NCBI RefSeq assembly: GCF_051390635.1
Contig: NZ_JBPODT010000003.1
Coordinates: forward strand, 248,001 to 312,000
DNA from: Microbaculum sp051390635
GTDB taxonomy: Bacteria; Pseudomonadota; Alphaproteobacteria; Rhizobiales; Tepidamorphaceae
Length of the DNA: 64,000 bases
Reading direction: 5' to 3'
The notes beneath the pieces are model-generated. The model was not told where the DNA came from. It made no database searches and saw only the letters and a program-made list of their open reading frames with translations. How positions within the stretch are numbered: position 1 is the stretch's first letter; the number at the start of each line of letters is the position of its first letter. A program made the translations under genes and the position numbers. Positions 34,494-43,106 of the stretch are shown in pieces.

Positions 34494-34855
34494 GGCGCCA
34501 GGCTCTTCACGATCGAAACCACTTCGGCGTTCGAGAACGGCTTGGTCACGAAGGCGTTGACGCCGATCGCCTCGGCGGTGCGGCGGTCGTGCTGCTGCAT
34601 CTTGGCCGTCAGCATTACCACCGGCAGCGCTTTCAGCGCCTCGTTGGACCGGATCGTCCGCAGGATCTCGAAACCATCGATTCCCGGCAGCATCACGTCG
34701 AGGATCAGCAGATCCGGCCGGCCGTCTTCGATGCGAGCGAGCGCCTGCGCTCCGTCGAGCACCGACGTCACGTCGAACCCCTCCCGCTCCAGCAGAAACG
34801 ACAGCGACTCGACGATATTCTCTTCGTCTTCGACGATCAGCACGTGCCTGGCCAC
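34490..34855 (-). CDS. Stand-alone response regulator receiver protein
   Basis: A 121-residue CheY-like receiver with no output domain. The acidic pocket is IVEDEEN, the phospho-acceptor Asp lies in LLILDVMLPGIDG, and Thr/Lys are in VVMLTAK and FVTKPFSNAE. It is the first gene of a three-gene set with the small membrane protein and the symporter-kinase, so it is the likely phosphate acceptor of that kinase. Without a DNA-binding domain the signal must be passed to another protein. Confidence 0.92.
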   Translation of the reverse strand: MARHVLIVEDEENIVESLSFLLEREGFDVTSVLDGAQALARIEDGRPDLLILDVMLPGIDGFEILRTIRSNEALKALPVVMLTAKMQQHDRRTAEAIGVNAFVTKPFSNAEVVSIVKSLAP

Positions 34856-35029
34856 AGGCCCGTTTCCCCCTTCGAGACAGGTTTTGTTTCGCCGCGATCG
34901 TGTTCCCTTCCAGCCCCCGACACGTTCGCTGCGCTTGTTTTCGTTCGTGGGGCGAGACTACGACGCCCGACCTGCCGGACGCGAGCAGGCAATTCGTATG
35001 AGGGGGCGCGTGTTTCGGGGGCGGGACGG

Positions 35030-36574
35030 TCAGTCCTGCAGGCGCCCGACCAGCGGGTCGTCGGTCCGGTGTTCGCATCCGCTCCGCGTGCAGATGCGGC
35101 AGTTGGTGCCAACCGGCTCGGCCTTGCCGCGTGCGCCGAGGTCGAGGCCGTCGCCATAGACGGTCGCGCCGGCCTGCTCGGCGCCGATCGCGATCATGTC
35201 GGCGACGTGGATGTCGGGCTGGTCGAACCCGACCGGGCCGCTTCTGCGCGACCGCGCCACGAACAGCGCCTTCTTGCCGTCTGGAAAGGCGGCCACCTGC
35301 CGGGTAACGACGCCTGGCTTAGCGAAGGACCGGTAGATCGCCCACAGCGGGCATGCCGCGCCATGGCGCGGAAACGCCAGGTCGATGACGGGCCGGCGAT
35401 CGATCGTGTGGCCCGCGGCGTTGCACGCCAGATAGGCGAAGCGCGGCCCGCCGTCCTGTCCGGTCGTCGCGGTCAGCCGGCGGCAGATGCGATCGAACCC
35501 GGTGCCCCAGGTCCGTCCCAGCGCCTCGATGTCGTAGCGCACGCGCTCGGCGGAATCGCGAAACGTCCCCGCCGGGAGCAGAAGCGCATCGATCGCGTAG
35601 GTCTTCAGGATCGCCGCCATATGCTGCCGCGCGACCGCGCCCGTGCCGACCGGCTGCGCCGCCAGCACCGCCTCGATCGGCTCCGACAGGCGCTCCTCGA
35701 CGACCGCCGCCGCGAGGCGCTCCGTTACCGTTGCCGGCGCCGCGCCGAGCGGCAGCCTCAAGGTCCGCGCGCTGTCCGCGCCGGTTCCCGGGTCGTCGTC
35801 GCGGACGATCGTGTAGCCGAGCCGCTCCAGCGCGTCGATCATCTCGGTGTCGCGCAGAATGCCGTCACGCACGATCGCGGCCCGCGCGTCCACCGCCGCC
35901 GCTTCGATCTCGGCGAAGCGGTTCTCCCGGCCGAGCAGGACCGTCTCGATCTCCTCCACCGGGGTGACCGATCGTCCGGTCTCGTGCGCCTTGTCGAAAT
36001 AGCCGGCGAGCGCCTGGGCGACGTCGGTGAGCCGGTGGCTTTCGACCGCGAGCGCGCGGTGGAAGCGGGCGCGCCGGTCCGGTGAAATATCGGCGATCTC
36101 GTCGAGGATCTCCGCGGTCGAACGGACTGCCGAGATGTGCGTCAGCATCTGGTGGACGATATCGCCGAGATAGGGGTCGTGCGTGAGCCGGTCCGACAGC
36201 GCGGTCGCCAGTTCCCGGTTCGAGCGGTCGCTACGGTAGATCTGCGCCACGGTCCCCGCCCATTCGGGAAACCGACCGATGAATGCCTCGACGGTCTCCG
36301 CGCTCGGTCCCGCCGGTTGCAACGCCGGGTCCGCGGCGATTTCCCGCAGCTCGTTGACGAGGCGCAGCTCGGACGCGCCGTCGAGATCGGAGGTCGACAG
36401 GTTCAGGCAGTCGGCGGCCTTCTCCAGCAGCGGGCCGCCGATCCGCCGCTTCGAGAATTCGATCAGGTTCAGATAGGCCGGCGAAATGCCCATCCGCCGG
36501 GCGAGCTCGGATTGCGACAGGCCGAGCGCGCGCCGCGTTTCCCGGATCTTCAGCCCCACGATGGTCGTCGCCAT
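35030..36574 (-). CDS. XRE-family regulator with DUF2083 domain (short-chain fatty acid/PrpR-RamB type)
   Basis: A 514-residue transcription factor. The N-terminal XRE helix-turn-helix (RRALGLSQSELARRMGISPA) binds DNA. A central IrrE/ImmA-like region follows (about 180-330), and the C-terminal DUF2083 domain ends with a Cys-rich motif NCRICTRSGCEHR. Relatives are PrpR and RamB, which sense propionyl- or acetyl-CoA-type metabolites, and PrpR is known to hold an Fe-S cluster. The gene is transcribed away from the ABC binding-protein gene over a 240-base shared region with a symmetric candidate operator, so it is a good candidate to control that transporter and itself. Confidence 0.9.
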   Translation of the reverse strand: MATTIVGLKIRETRRALGLSQSELARRMGISPAYLNLIEFSKRRIGGPLLEKAADCLNLSTSDLDGASELRLVNELREIAADPALQPAGPSAETVEAFIGRFPEWAGTVAQIYRSDRSNRELATALSDRLTHDPYLGDIVHQMLTHISAVRSTAEILDEIADISPDRRARFHRALAVESHRLTDVAQALAGYFDKAHETGRSVTPVEEIETVLLGRENRFAEIEAAAVDARAAIVRDGILRDTEMIDALERLGYTIVRDDDPGTGADSARTLRLPLGAAPATVTERLAAAVVEERLSEPIEAVLAAQPVGTGAVARQHMAAILKTYAIDALLLPAGTFRDSAERVRYDIEALGRTWGTGFDRICRRLTATTGQDGGPRFAYLACNAAGHTIDRRPVIDLAFPRHGAACPLWAIYRSFAKPGVVTRQVAAFPDGKKALFVARSRRSGPVGFDQPDIHVADMIAIGAEQAGATVYGDGLDLGARGKAEPVGTNCRICTRSGCEHRTDDPLVGRLQD

Positions 36575-36646
36575 GCTCGTCCGTCCCGCTCCGGTCGGCT
36601 TCCGCGTTGGAAACACTCGGAAATACCGGATCTTGCTGCGCTGCGA

Positions 36647-36693
36647 TGTAAAATTTTTACTTTTTTGCGAAAGCGAAGTCCCAAGATTTTACA
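36647..36693. promoter_or_regulatory. Candidate operator between the DUF2083 regulator and the liv-type transporter genes
   Basis: TGTAAAAT (36647-36654) and its inverted copy ATTTTACA (36686-36693) frame TTTGCGAAA (36664-36672), which lies almost exactly at the centre of symmetry. TTTGCAAA is the core reported for PrpR/RamB-type regulators. The whole divergent region is AT-rich. The match is by eye and only partial. Confidence 0.45.
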
Positions 36694-36815
36694 TAATACT
36701 CATGTTAGATCAATGGCTTATTGTATTTTTTTCAATAATGCGCCAGCGTCATGTGCGAGTGAGAACACTCACCGTGAATGCGGATCGAAAAAACCATCTT
36801 TAGGGAGGACCCCAT

Positions 36816-38156
36816 ATGAGCGGTCTTAAGAACATCAATCGGCGCACGCTCCTGAAGAGCACCGCCGCCGTCGGTGCCGGCCTTGCCCTACCGACAATCT
36901 TTACGAGCGCGTCCCGCGCCGCCTACCTGAACGAGCCGACCGGCGGCACCGTAACCCTCGGCTTCAACGTCCCGCAGACCGGTGCCTATGCCGACGAGGG
37001 CGCCGACGAGCTGCGCGCCTACCAGCTCGCCGTCAAGCACCTCAACGGTGAGGGCGACGGCGGCATGCTGAACACGATGAAGCCGCTGGCGCTGAAGGGC
37101 AGCGGCGTGCTCGGCAAGAAGGTCGCGTTCGTCACCGGCGATACGCAGACCAAGTCCGACGCCGCGCGCGCGTCGGCCAAGCGCATGATCGAGAAGGACG
37201 GCGCCATCATGATTACCGGCGGGTCGTCGTCGGGCGTCGCCATTGCCGTGCAGTCGCTCTGCCAGGAGGCCGGCGTCATCTTCATGGCCGGTCTGACGCA
37301 CTCCAACGACACCACCGGCAAGGACAAGCGGGCCAACGGCTTCCGCCACTTCTTCAACGCCTACATGTCCGGCGCCGCGCTCGCCCCGGTTCTGGAGAAG
37401 GCCTATGGGGCCGATCGCAAGGCCTATCACCTGACCGCCGACTACACCTGGGGCTGGACCCAGGAGGAGTCGATCAAGAACTCGACCGAGAAGCTCGGCT
37501 GGACGACCGTCGAGGCGGTCCGCACGCCGCTCGGCGCGGGTGACTTCTCGCAGTACATCACGCCGGTGCTGAACTCCGGCGCCGACGTGCTGATCCTGAA
37601 CCACTACGGCCGCGACATGGTCAACTCGCTGACCCAGGCGGTCCAGTTCGGCCTGCGCGACAAGAAGGTCAACGGCAAGGACTTCGCCATCGTCGTTCCG
37701 CTCTACTCGCGTCTGATGGCGCAGGGCGCCGGCGAGAACGTGAAGGGCATCTACGGCACGACGAACTGGCACTGGTCGCTGGAGGACGAGGGCTCCAAGG
37801 CCTTCGTCAAGTCGTTCGGCCAGGAATACGGCTTCCCGCCGTCCCAGGCCGCGCACACCTGCTACGTCCAGACGCTGCTCTACGCGGACGCCGCCGAGCG
37901 TGCCGGCACCTTCAATCCCTGCGGCATCGGCAAGGCCCTGGAAGGCTTCGAGTTCGATGGCACGGGCAACGGTCCGACGCTTTATCGTGCCGCCGACCAC
38001 CAGTGCTTCAAGAAGGTGCTGGTCGTGAGGGGCAAGGAAAACCCGACCTCGCAGTTCGACCTGCTGGAAGTCGTCGAGGAAGTGCCGACCGAGCAGGTCA
38101 CGTACGACCCGGCGATCTTCGGCGGCGAACTTGGCGCCTGCAACGCGGGCGCCTGA
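36816..38156 (+). CDS. ABC transporter substrate-binding protein, branched-chain amino acid/amide (LivK-UrtA) type
   Basis: A 446-residue exported protein. The N-terminus NRRTLLKSTAAVGAGLALP has a twin-Arg-type pattern, suggesting export by Tat, which is common for this subgroup. The mature part is a type I periplasmic binding fold (Peripla_BP_6): TLGFNVPQTGAYADEGADEL, then GGSSSGVAIAVQSLCQEAGV. It heads a rightward set with two permeases and two ATPases. The ligand is not necessarily an amino acid; relatives bind amides, aromatic acids or short-chain acids. Confidence 0.9.
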   Translation: MSGLKNINRRTLLKSTAAVGAGLALPTIFTSASRAAYLNEPTGGTVTLGFNVPQTGAYADEGADELRAYQLAVKHLNGEGDGGMLNTMKPLALKGSGVLGKKVAFVTGDTQTKSDAARASAKRMIEKDGAIMITGGSSSGVAIAVQSLCQEAGVIFMAGLTHSNDTTGKDKRANGFRHFFNAYMSGAALAPVLEKAYGADRKAYHLTADYTWGWTQEESIKNSTEKLGWTTVEAVRTPLGAGDFSQYITPVLNSGADVLILNHYGRDMVNSLTQAVQFGLRDKKVNGKDFAIVVPLYSRLMAQGAGENVKGIYGTTNWHWSLEDEGSKAFVKSFGQEYGFPPSQAAHTCYVQTLLYADAAERAGTFNPCGIGKALEGFEFDGTGNGPTLYRAADHQCFKKVLVVRGKENPTSQFDLLEVVEEVPTEQVTYDPAIFGGELGACNAGA

Positions 38157-38269
38157 TCTAGCCTCACGCCATGAGGCGCTGCCGGCCGGGTCTTGGCCCT
38201 AGGGCCTGATCCGGTCGGCGACACGCGGTTGGTAGATCCACGCGATATCGGCGGGGACGGGTGCGGGCA

Positions 38270-39298
38270 ATGGATGCAATTCTGCTTCAGATACTCAACG
38301 GGCTCGACAAGGGCGGCGCCTACGCGCTGATCGCCCTTGGCCTGACGTTGATCTTCGGTACGCTCGGGGTGGTCAATTTCGCCCACGGCGCGCTGTTCAT
38401 GCTCGGCGCCTTCTGCGCCGTGACCGTCCACAAGCTGTTCACGCTGGAAAGGGTGACGCTGGACCCCAGCCAGACCACGGCCTGGGGCACGCCGCTGGAA
38501 GTCCGGACGCCGTATATCGAGACCTGGTTCGGCGATTTCGGCGCGACGCTGATCGATTTCTCGGTTCCCGTCTCCATCCTGCTCGCCATTCCCGTCATGC
38601 TCGTCGTCGGGCTGGTGATGGAACGCGGCCTCGTCCGTTTCTTCTACAAGCGGCCGCACGCCGAGCAGATCCTCGTCACCTTTGGCCTCGCGATCGTCCT
38701 CCAGGAGATCATCAAGCAGTGGTTCGGCGCCAATCCGATCCCGCAGCCCGCGCCCGAGGCGCTGCGCGGCATGATCGACTTCGGCGCCATGATCGGGCTC
38801 GATCCGGGCGCCGTCGTCTATCCCTGGTGGCGCATGGTCTACCTGTTCTTTTCCCTCGCCGTGATCGGCGGTGTCTTCGCCTTCCTGCAGTACACGACCT
38901 TCGGAATGGTCGTCCGCGCCGGCATGGCCGACCGTGATACCGTCGGCCTGCTCGGCATCGACATCGACCGCCGCTTCACCGTCATGTTCGCGCTGGCCGC
39001 CATCGTCGCCGGGTTGGCCGGCGTCATGTACACGCCGATCCTCTCGCCCGACTACCACATGGGCATGGACTTCCTCGTCCTGTCCTTCGTCGTGGTCGTC
39101 GTAGGCGGCATGGGCTCGCTCAGCGGCGCCGTCGCCGCCGGCTTCCTGCTCGGCATCCTCCAGTCCTTCGCCTCGATGAACGAGGTCAAGGCGATATTCC
39201 CCGGCATCGACCAGATCATCATCTACCTGGTGGCGGTGATCGTGCTGCTGGTGCGTCCGCGCGGTCTGATGGGCCGCAAGGGCGTGATGGAAACCTGA
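38270..39298 (+). CDS. livH: Branched-chain amino acid-type ABC permease, LivH-like
   Basis: A 342-residue inner-membrane permease with eight or more helices. Typical LivH elements are LNGLDKGGAYALIALGLTLI near the start, FGTLGVVNFAHGALFMLGAF and LAAIVAGLAGVMYTPI. An inserted hydrophilic loop (about residues 55-90) is longer than in E. coli. The ATG at 38270 is preferred; an in-frame GTG at 38261 is the alternative. It is the second gene of the transporter set. Confidence 0.9.
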   Translation: MDAILLQILNGLDKGGAYALIALGLTLIFGTLGVVNFAHGALFMLGAFCAVTVHKLFTLERVTLDPSQTTAWGTPLEVRTPYIETWFGDFGATLIDFSVPVSILLAIPVMLVVGLVMERGLVRFFYKRPHAEQILVTFGLAIVLQEIIKQWFGANPIPQPAPEALRGMIDFGAMIGLDPGAVVYPWWRMVYLFFSLAVIGGVFAFLQYTTFGMVVRAGMADRDTVGLLGIDIDRRFTVMFALAAIVAGLAGVMYTPILSPDYHMGMDFLVLSFVVVVVGGMGSLSGAVAAGFLLGILQSFASMNEVKAIFPGIDQIIIYLVAVIVLLVRPRGLMGRKGVMET

Positions 39299-39317
39299 GA
39301 ACGGAGCCCGAAGACCA

Positions 39318-40475
39318 ATGAACGACAAGGCTTCGACCATGCGGGACACGGGACTGGTGCTGGGGTTCGCCGCGGCCGTCCTGACCATGCCGATCTGGCT
39401 GACGCCGATCGGGGCGGGCTATCCCGACCTCCTGCAGAAATTCGCGATCTACGGCATCTTCGCCATCGGCTTCAACATCCTGTTCGGACTGACCGGCTAT
39501 CTCTCCTTCGGTCACGCGGCCTTTCTCGGCGTCGGCTCCTACACCGCGGTCTGGACGTTCAAGCTGCTTGGCATGAACGCCATTCCCGCCGTGCTGATGA
39601 GCATCGTTTTCGCCGGCCTGTTCGCGCTGGCGATCGGCTATGTCAGCCTGCGCCGGGCGGGCATCTACTTCTCGATCCTGACGCTCGCCTTCGCGCAGAT
39701 GTCCTACAACCTCGCCTATTCGGTGCTCACCCCGATCACCAACGGCGAGACCGGCCTGCGCGTGCTCAACAGCGATCCGCGCCTGTTCGACCGGCTGTTC
39801 GGGCGCGCCGAGCCGCAGGGCGTGCTGCTCGCCGACGTCTTCGGCATCGAACTGACCGGATACCAGGGCTTCTACTTTTGCGCGATCATCCTGATCGTCG
39901 CCTTCTTCATCTCCGTGCGGATCTTCCGCTCGCCCTTCGGCATGATGCTGAAGGCGGTCAAGTCGAACCAGAACCGGATGAACTACACCGGCCTCAACAC
40001 GCGGCCCTACACGCTCGCCGCCTTCATCATCTCGGGCATGTACGCGGGGCTCGCCGGCGCGTTGCTCGCCGTCACCGACCCGCTGGCCGGTGCGGAGCGC
40101 ATGCAGTGGACCGCGTCGGGCGAGGTGGTGCTGATGACGATCCTCGGCGGCGCCGGCACGCTGCTCGGCCCCTTCCTCGGCGCTGCGCTGATCAAATATT
40201 TCGAGAACATCTTCTCCGCCTTCAACGACAATACCCTGCACGCCTTCTTCTCGTTCCTGCCGGACGGACTGGAGACCTTCCTCGTGTCGGTCACCTCCCT
40301 GTTCGTCGGCGAGGGCTGGCACCTGACGCTCGGTGTCCTGTTCATGCTGATCGTCATCTTCCTGCCCGGCGGCATCATGGAGGGGATACGGCGGTTGGGG
40401 GCGCTGTTCAGCCGCAACGGCGGCGGCGGCGCCGAGACCTCCAAGGCGGGCGCCGTTCCCGCGCCGGCGGAATAG
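39318..40475 (+). CDS. livM: Branched-chain amino acid-type ABC permease, LivM-like
   Basis: A 385-residue permease that pairs with the LivH-like protein. It contains ILFGLTGYLSFGHAAFLGVG, YVSLRRAGIYFSILTLAFAQ and the EAA-like cytoplasmic loop MMLKAVKSNQNRMNYTGLNT. The C-terminus has a short Gly/Ala-rich tail. It follows livH by 19 bases and precedes the first ATPase gene by 9 bases. Confidence 0.92.
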   Translation: MNDKASTMRDTGLVLGFAAAVLTMPIWLTPIGAGYPDLLQKFAIYGIFAIGFNILFGLTGYLSFGHAAFLGVGSYTAVWTFKLLGMNAIPAVLMSIVFAGLFALAIGYVSLRRAGIYFSILTLAFAQMSYNLAYSVLTPITNGETGLRVLNSDPRLFDRLFGRAEPQGVLLADVFGIELTGYQGFYFCAIILIVAFFISVRIFRSPFGMMLKAVKSNQNRMNYTGLNTRPYTLAAFIISGMYAGLAGALLAVTDPLAGAERMQWTASGEVVLMTILGGAGTLLGPFLGAALIKYFENIFSAFNDNTLHAFFSFLPDGLETFLVSVTSLFVGEGWHLTLGVLFMLIVIFLPGGIMEGIRRLGALFSRNGGGGAETSKAGAVPAPAE

Positions 40476-40484
40476 GGGGTGGTC

Positions 40485-41240
40485 ATGGGCATTCTGCAAG
40501 TCACCGACGTCAACAAGCGCTTCGGCGGCCTCCAGGCGCTGAACAACGTCACCCTCGATGTCGAGGAAGGTTCCGTCCACGCCATCATCGGGCCGAACGG
40601 CGCCGGCAAGTCGACGCTTCTGAACTGTTTCGTCGGCCGCCTCGTGCCGGATACCGGAACGGTGATGTTCAACGGCAAGTCGCTGCTCGGGATCAAGCCG
40701 TTCGAGATCAACCAGATCGGCGTGTCGCGGGTGTTCCAGACGCCCGAGATCTTCGAGGAACTGTCGTTGCTCGAGAACGTCATGATCCCCGCCTTCGCCC
40801 ACCGGGACGGCGCCTTCAGGATCAACGCCTGGGCCAGTGTTGGCTCCGAGGGTGAGGTTCGCGACCGGGCCCTGCACGTCCTCGATGACGTCGGGCTCGT
40901 CGACAAGAAGGACATGATCGCGGGCAGCCTGTCGCGCGGTGACAAGCGCCGGCTGGAGCTTGCGATGTGTCTGGTTCAGGACCCGCAGCTGTTGCTGCTC
41001 GACGAGCCGACCGCCGGCATGTCGCGCGCCGACACCAACAACACCATCGACCTTCTCAAGAAGATCGGCGAGCGCGGCATCACCAAAATCGTCATCGAGC
41101 ACGACATGCACGTGGTCTTCTCGCTCGCCCACAAGATCACCGTGCTCGCGCAGGGAACGGTTATTGCCGAGGGGCTCCCGGATGATATCAAGGGGGACCC
41201 CAGGGTTCAGGAAGCCTATCTCGGGGGAGCGCACCTGTGA
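40485..41240 (+). CDS. livG: Branched-chain amino acid-type ABC ATPase, LivG-like
   Basis: A 251-residue ATPase. Motifs are Walker A GPNGAGKST, the LivG-type VSRVFQTPEIFEELSLLENV, a signature of the form LSRGDKRRLELAMCL, and Walker B LLLLDEPTAGMS. The ATG at 40485 follows a G-rich ribosome site; a GTG two codons upstream is also open. Its last bases overlap the next gene (GTGA). Confidence 0.92.
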   Translation: MGILQVTDVNKRFGGLQALNNVTLDVEEGSVHAIIGPNGAGKSTLLNCFVGRLVPDTGTVMFNGKSLLGIKPFEINQIGVSRVFQTPEIFEELSLLENVMIPAFAHRDGAFRINAWASVGSEGEVRDRALHVLDDVGLVDKKDMIAGSLSRGDKRRLELAMCLVQDPQLLLLDEPTAGMSRADTNNTIDLLKKIGERGITKIVIEHDMHVVFSLAHKITVLAQGTVIAEGLPDDIKGDPRVQEAYLGGAHL

Positions 41241-42010
41241 ACGTGATGAGCGTGATGACAGTGACCGACGCAAAGACCGAGACACCCGAAGCCGGCGCCG
41301 ACACGCCCGCCTTCTTCTCCTGCACCGATCTGCATTCCTACTACGGCGAAAGCTACATCGTGCAGGGTGTCGGATTTCATGTCCGCAAGGGCGAGATCGT
41401 CGCGCTGCTCGGCCGCAACGGCGCCGGCAAGACCTCGACGCTGCGCACCATCGCCCGCGCCGACAACCCGGCGCTGAAGCAGGGCGAGATCTGGCTCGAC
41501 GGTCAGGCGGTCCACCGGATGTCGGCCTTCCAGGCCGCCCGGGCCGGCGTCGGCCTGGTGCCGGAGGACCGGCGCATCATTCCTGGCCTCTCGGTCGAGG
41601 AGAACCTGCAGCTCGCCCAGATAGCCGAGCCGGTGGGCTGGTCGATCGATCGGCTCTACGAGCATTTCCCCCGTCTTGCCGAACGCCGCAAGCAGGAGGG
41701 CGTCACGCTGTCCGGCGGCGAGCAGCAGATGCTGGCCGTCGCCCGGGCGCTCGCCCGCGAGGTGAAGCTGCTGCTGCTGGACGAGCCCTACGAGGGGCTC
41801 GCGCCGGTGATCGTGCAGGAGATCGAGAAGATCGTGGAACAGATCAAGGCGCTCGGCCTGACGACGGTGATCGTCGAGCAGAACGCCATCGCCGCGCTGC
41901 ATCTCGCCGATCGCGCGGTGATCCTCGACATGGGCCAGATCGTCTTCGACGGCGGCGCCCAGGAGGTGCTCGACAATGCCGACCTGCGCCAGGAATACCT
42001 GGCGATCTGA
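41237..42010 (+). CDS. livF: Branched-chain amino acid-type ABC ATPase, LivF-like
   Basis: A 257-residue ATPase with Walker A GRNGAGKTS, LivF-type GVGLVPEDRRIIPGLSVEEN, signature LSGGEQQMLAVARAL and Walker B LLLLDEPYEGLAP. The N-terminal 25 residues before the first strand are longer than usual, so the true start may be the ATG at 41246. It closes the five-gene transporter set. Confidence 0.92.
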   Translation: MNVMSVMTVTDAKTETPEAGADTPAFFSCTDLHSYYGESYIVQGVGFHVRKGEIVALLGRNGAGKTSTLRTIARADNPALKQGEIWLDGQAVHRMSAFQAARAGVGLVPEDRRIIPGLSVEENLQLAQIAEPVGWSIDRLYEHFPRLAERRKQEGVTLSGGEQQMLAVARALAREVKLLLLDEPYEGLAPVIVQEIEKIVEQIKALGLTTVIVEQNAIAALHLADRAVILDMGQIVFDGGAQEVLDNADLRQEYLAI

Positions 42011-42030
42011 GACCCGCGCCTAGCGGCGGA

Positions 42031-42642
42031 TCACCACAGAGAGGCCTTGGCCCGCGCCGGCCAGTCCTTGTCGTAGGCGTCCCCGTCGATCCGGTTCCTG
42101 CTCAGGCTGGCGAGAACGGTGCCCACGCTCGGCAGGCTTTTCGGGTCGACGTGGTTTTCGGGGTTCCACAGGTCCGATCGCACGATCGCCCGAGAGCACT
42201 GGAAGTACACCGCCTCGACGGTGATCACGATCACCGTGCGCGGTGCCTTGCCGTCCATTTCGAACGAGGCCAGCAGATCCGCATCGGTGGAGATGGCGGC
42301 GGTGCCGTTGACCCGCAGGGTGCTGCCCGACCCCGGGATCAGGAACAACAGCCCGACGCGGGGATCGCGGATGATGTTGCGCAGCGAATCCACCCGGTTG
42401 TTGCCGCGCCGGTCCGGCATCATCAGTGTCTTTTCGTCGTGAATGCGCACGAAGCCCGCCTTGTCGCCGCGCGGCGAGCAGTCGAGCCCTTCCGGGCCGC
42501 TCGTCGCCAGCGCCATGAACGGCGACGCCGCGATATAGGCGGCGTAGTGCGGCGTGACCCGGTCGACCTCCTTGACCATCGAGGCTTCGCTGGGCTGGCC
42601 GTAGATGGCTTCGAGCTCTTCCACTTTGGTGACGATCGACAT
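42031..42642 (-). CDS. Pyridoxamine 5'-phosphate oxidase-family FMN-binding protein
   Basis: A 203-residue split-barrel protein. FMALATSGPEGLDCSPRGDK and VGLLFLIPGSGSTLRVNGTA are typical of the MSMEG_1061-type FMN or F420-binding oxidoreductases in the PNPOx-like superfamily. The substrate is unknown. It is transcribed toward the end of livF; a DksA-like gene is just upstream on the same strand (77-base gap). Confidence 0.88.
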   Translation of the reverse strand: MSIVTKVEELEAIYGQPSEASMVKEVDRVTPHYAAYIAASPFMALATSGPEGLDCSPRGDKAGFVRIHDEKTLMMPDRRGNNRVDSLRNIIRDPRVGLLFLIPGSGSTLRVNGTAAISTDADLLASFEMDGKAPRTVIVITVEAVYFQCSRAIVRSDLWNPENHVDPKSLPSVGTVLASLSRNRIDGDAYDKDWPARAKASLW

Positions 42643-42719
42643 CGGACGTTCCTTGGCGACGAGTGGTTGGACGCAGGCTCTGGATGACAGGCTGTTCGCG
42701 GTTCGGCAAGCCCGCGTGC

Positions 42720-43061
42720 TCAGCGCGCCGAGGCGCAGCCGACGCAGGTCGTCACGGTCGGGTCGATGGCGAGCCGGCCGGCCGGGATAGGCTCGCCGCA
42801 CTCCTCGCAGTCCCCGTACGCGTCGTCCGCGATGCGCTGCAGGGCGGCCTTGATCATCAAGATGCGCCCCCGCCGGCGCTGCTCCGCCGCCTTCGCCATG
42901 GCCTGTCCCTGCATGGCGTCCATCCGGGAGAGCCGGCCGACGCTCTGCTGGTCGAGCAAGACGGTGCCGCGCGAACCCGCGCTCGTCTCGCTCAGGCTTT
43001 CCAGCTCGGCGAGTTCGCCGCGCAGTTTTTCGGCTATCTCGTGCAGGTCCGGACGGCTCAT
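42720..43061 (-). CDS. DksA/TraR-family zinc-finger protein
   Basis: A 113-residue protein with an N-terminal coiled region and the zinc finger CEECGEPIPAGRLAID followed by TTCVGC, with four cysteines as in DksA/TraR. It is shorter than DksA (about 150) and lacks the acidic coiled-coil tip DxxDxA that DksA inserts into RNA polymerase, so it is a DksA-like paralogue of uncertain action. It lies between a PLP enzyme gene (45 bases upstream) and the oxidase gene, all leftward. Confidence 0.88.
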   Translation of the reverse strand: MSRPDLHEIAEKLRGELAELESLSETSAGSRGTVLLDQQSVGRLSRMDAMQGQAMAKAAEQRRRGRILMIKAALQRIADDAYGDCEECGEPIPAGRLAIDPTVTTCVGCASAR

Positions 43062-43106
43062 CGCGTGATGGTAGCCGGAAGCGGCCTGTACACCAAACCG
43101 GTGCGT

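Noticed and set aside
39219..41285. Minus-strand open frame of 688 codons
   Set aside because: It is antisense to livM and livG-like genes and very rich in Glu, Arg and Gly without motifs.
42020..42709. Minus-strand 229-codon frame overlapping the PNPOx-type gene
   Set aside because: The neighbouring frame (42031-42642) has the clear split-barrel family pattern and a proper start; this one is its shadow.
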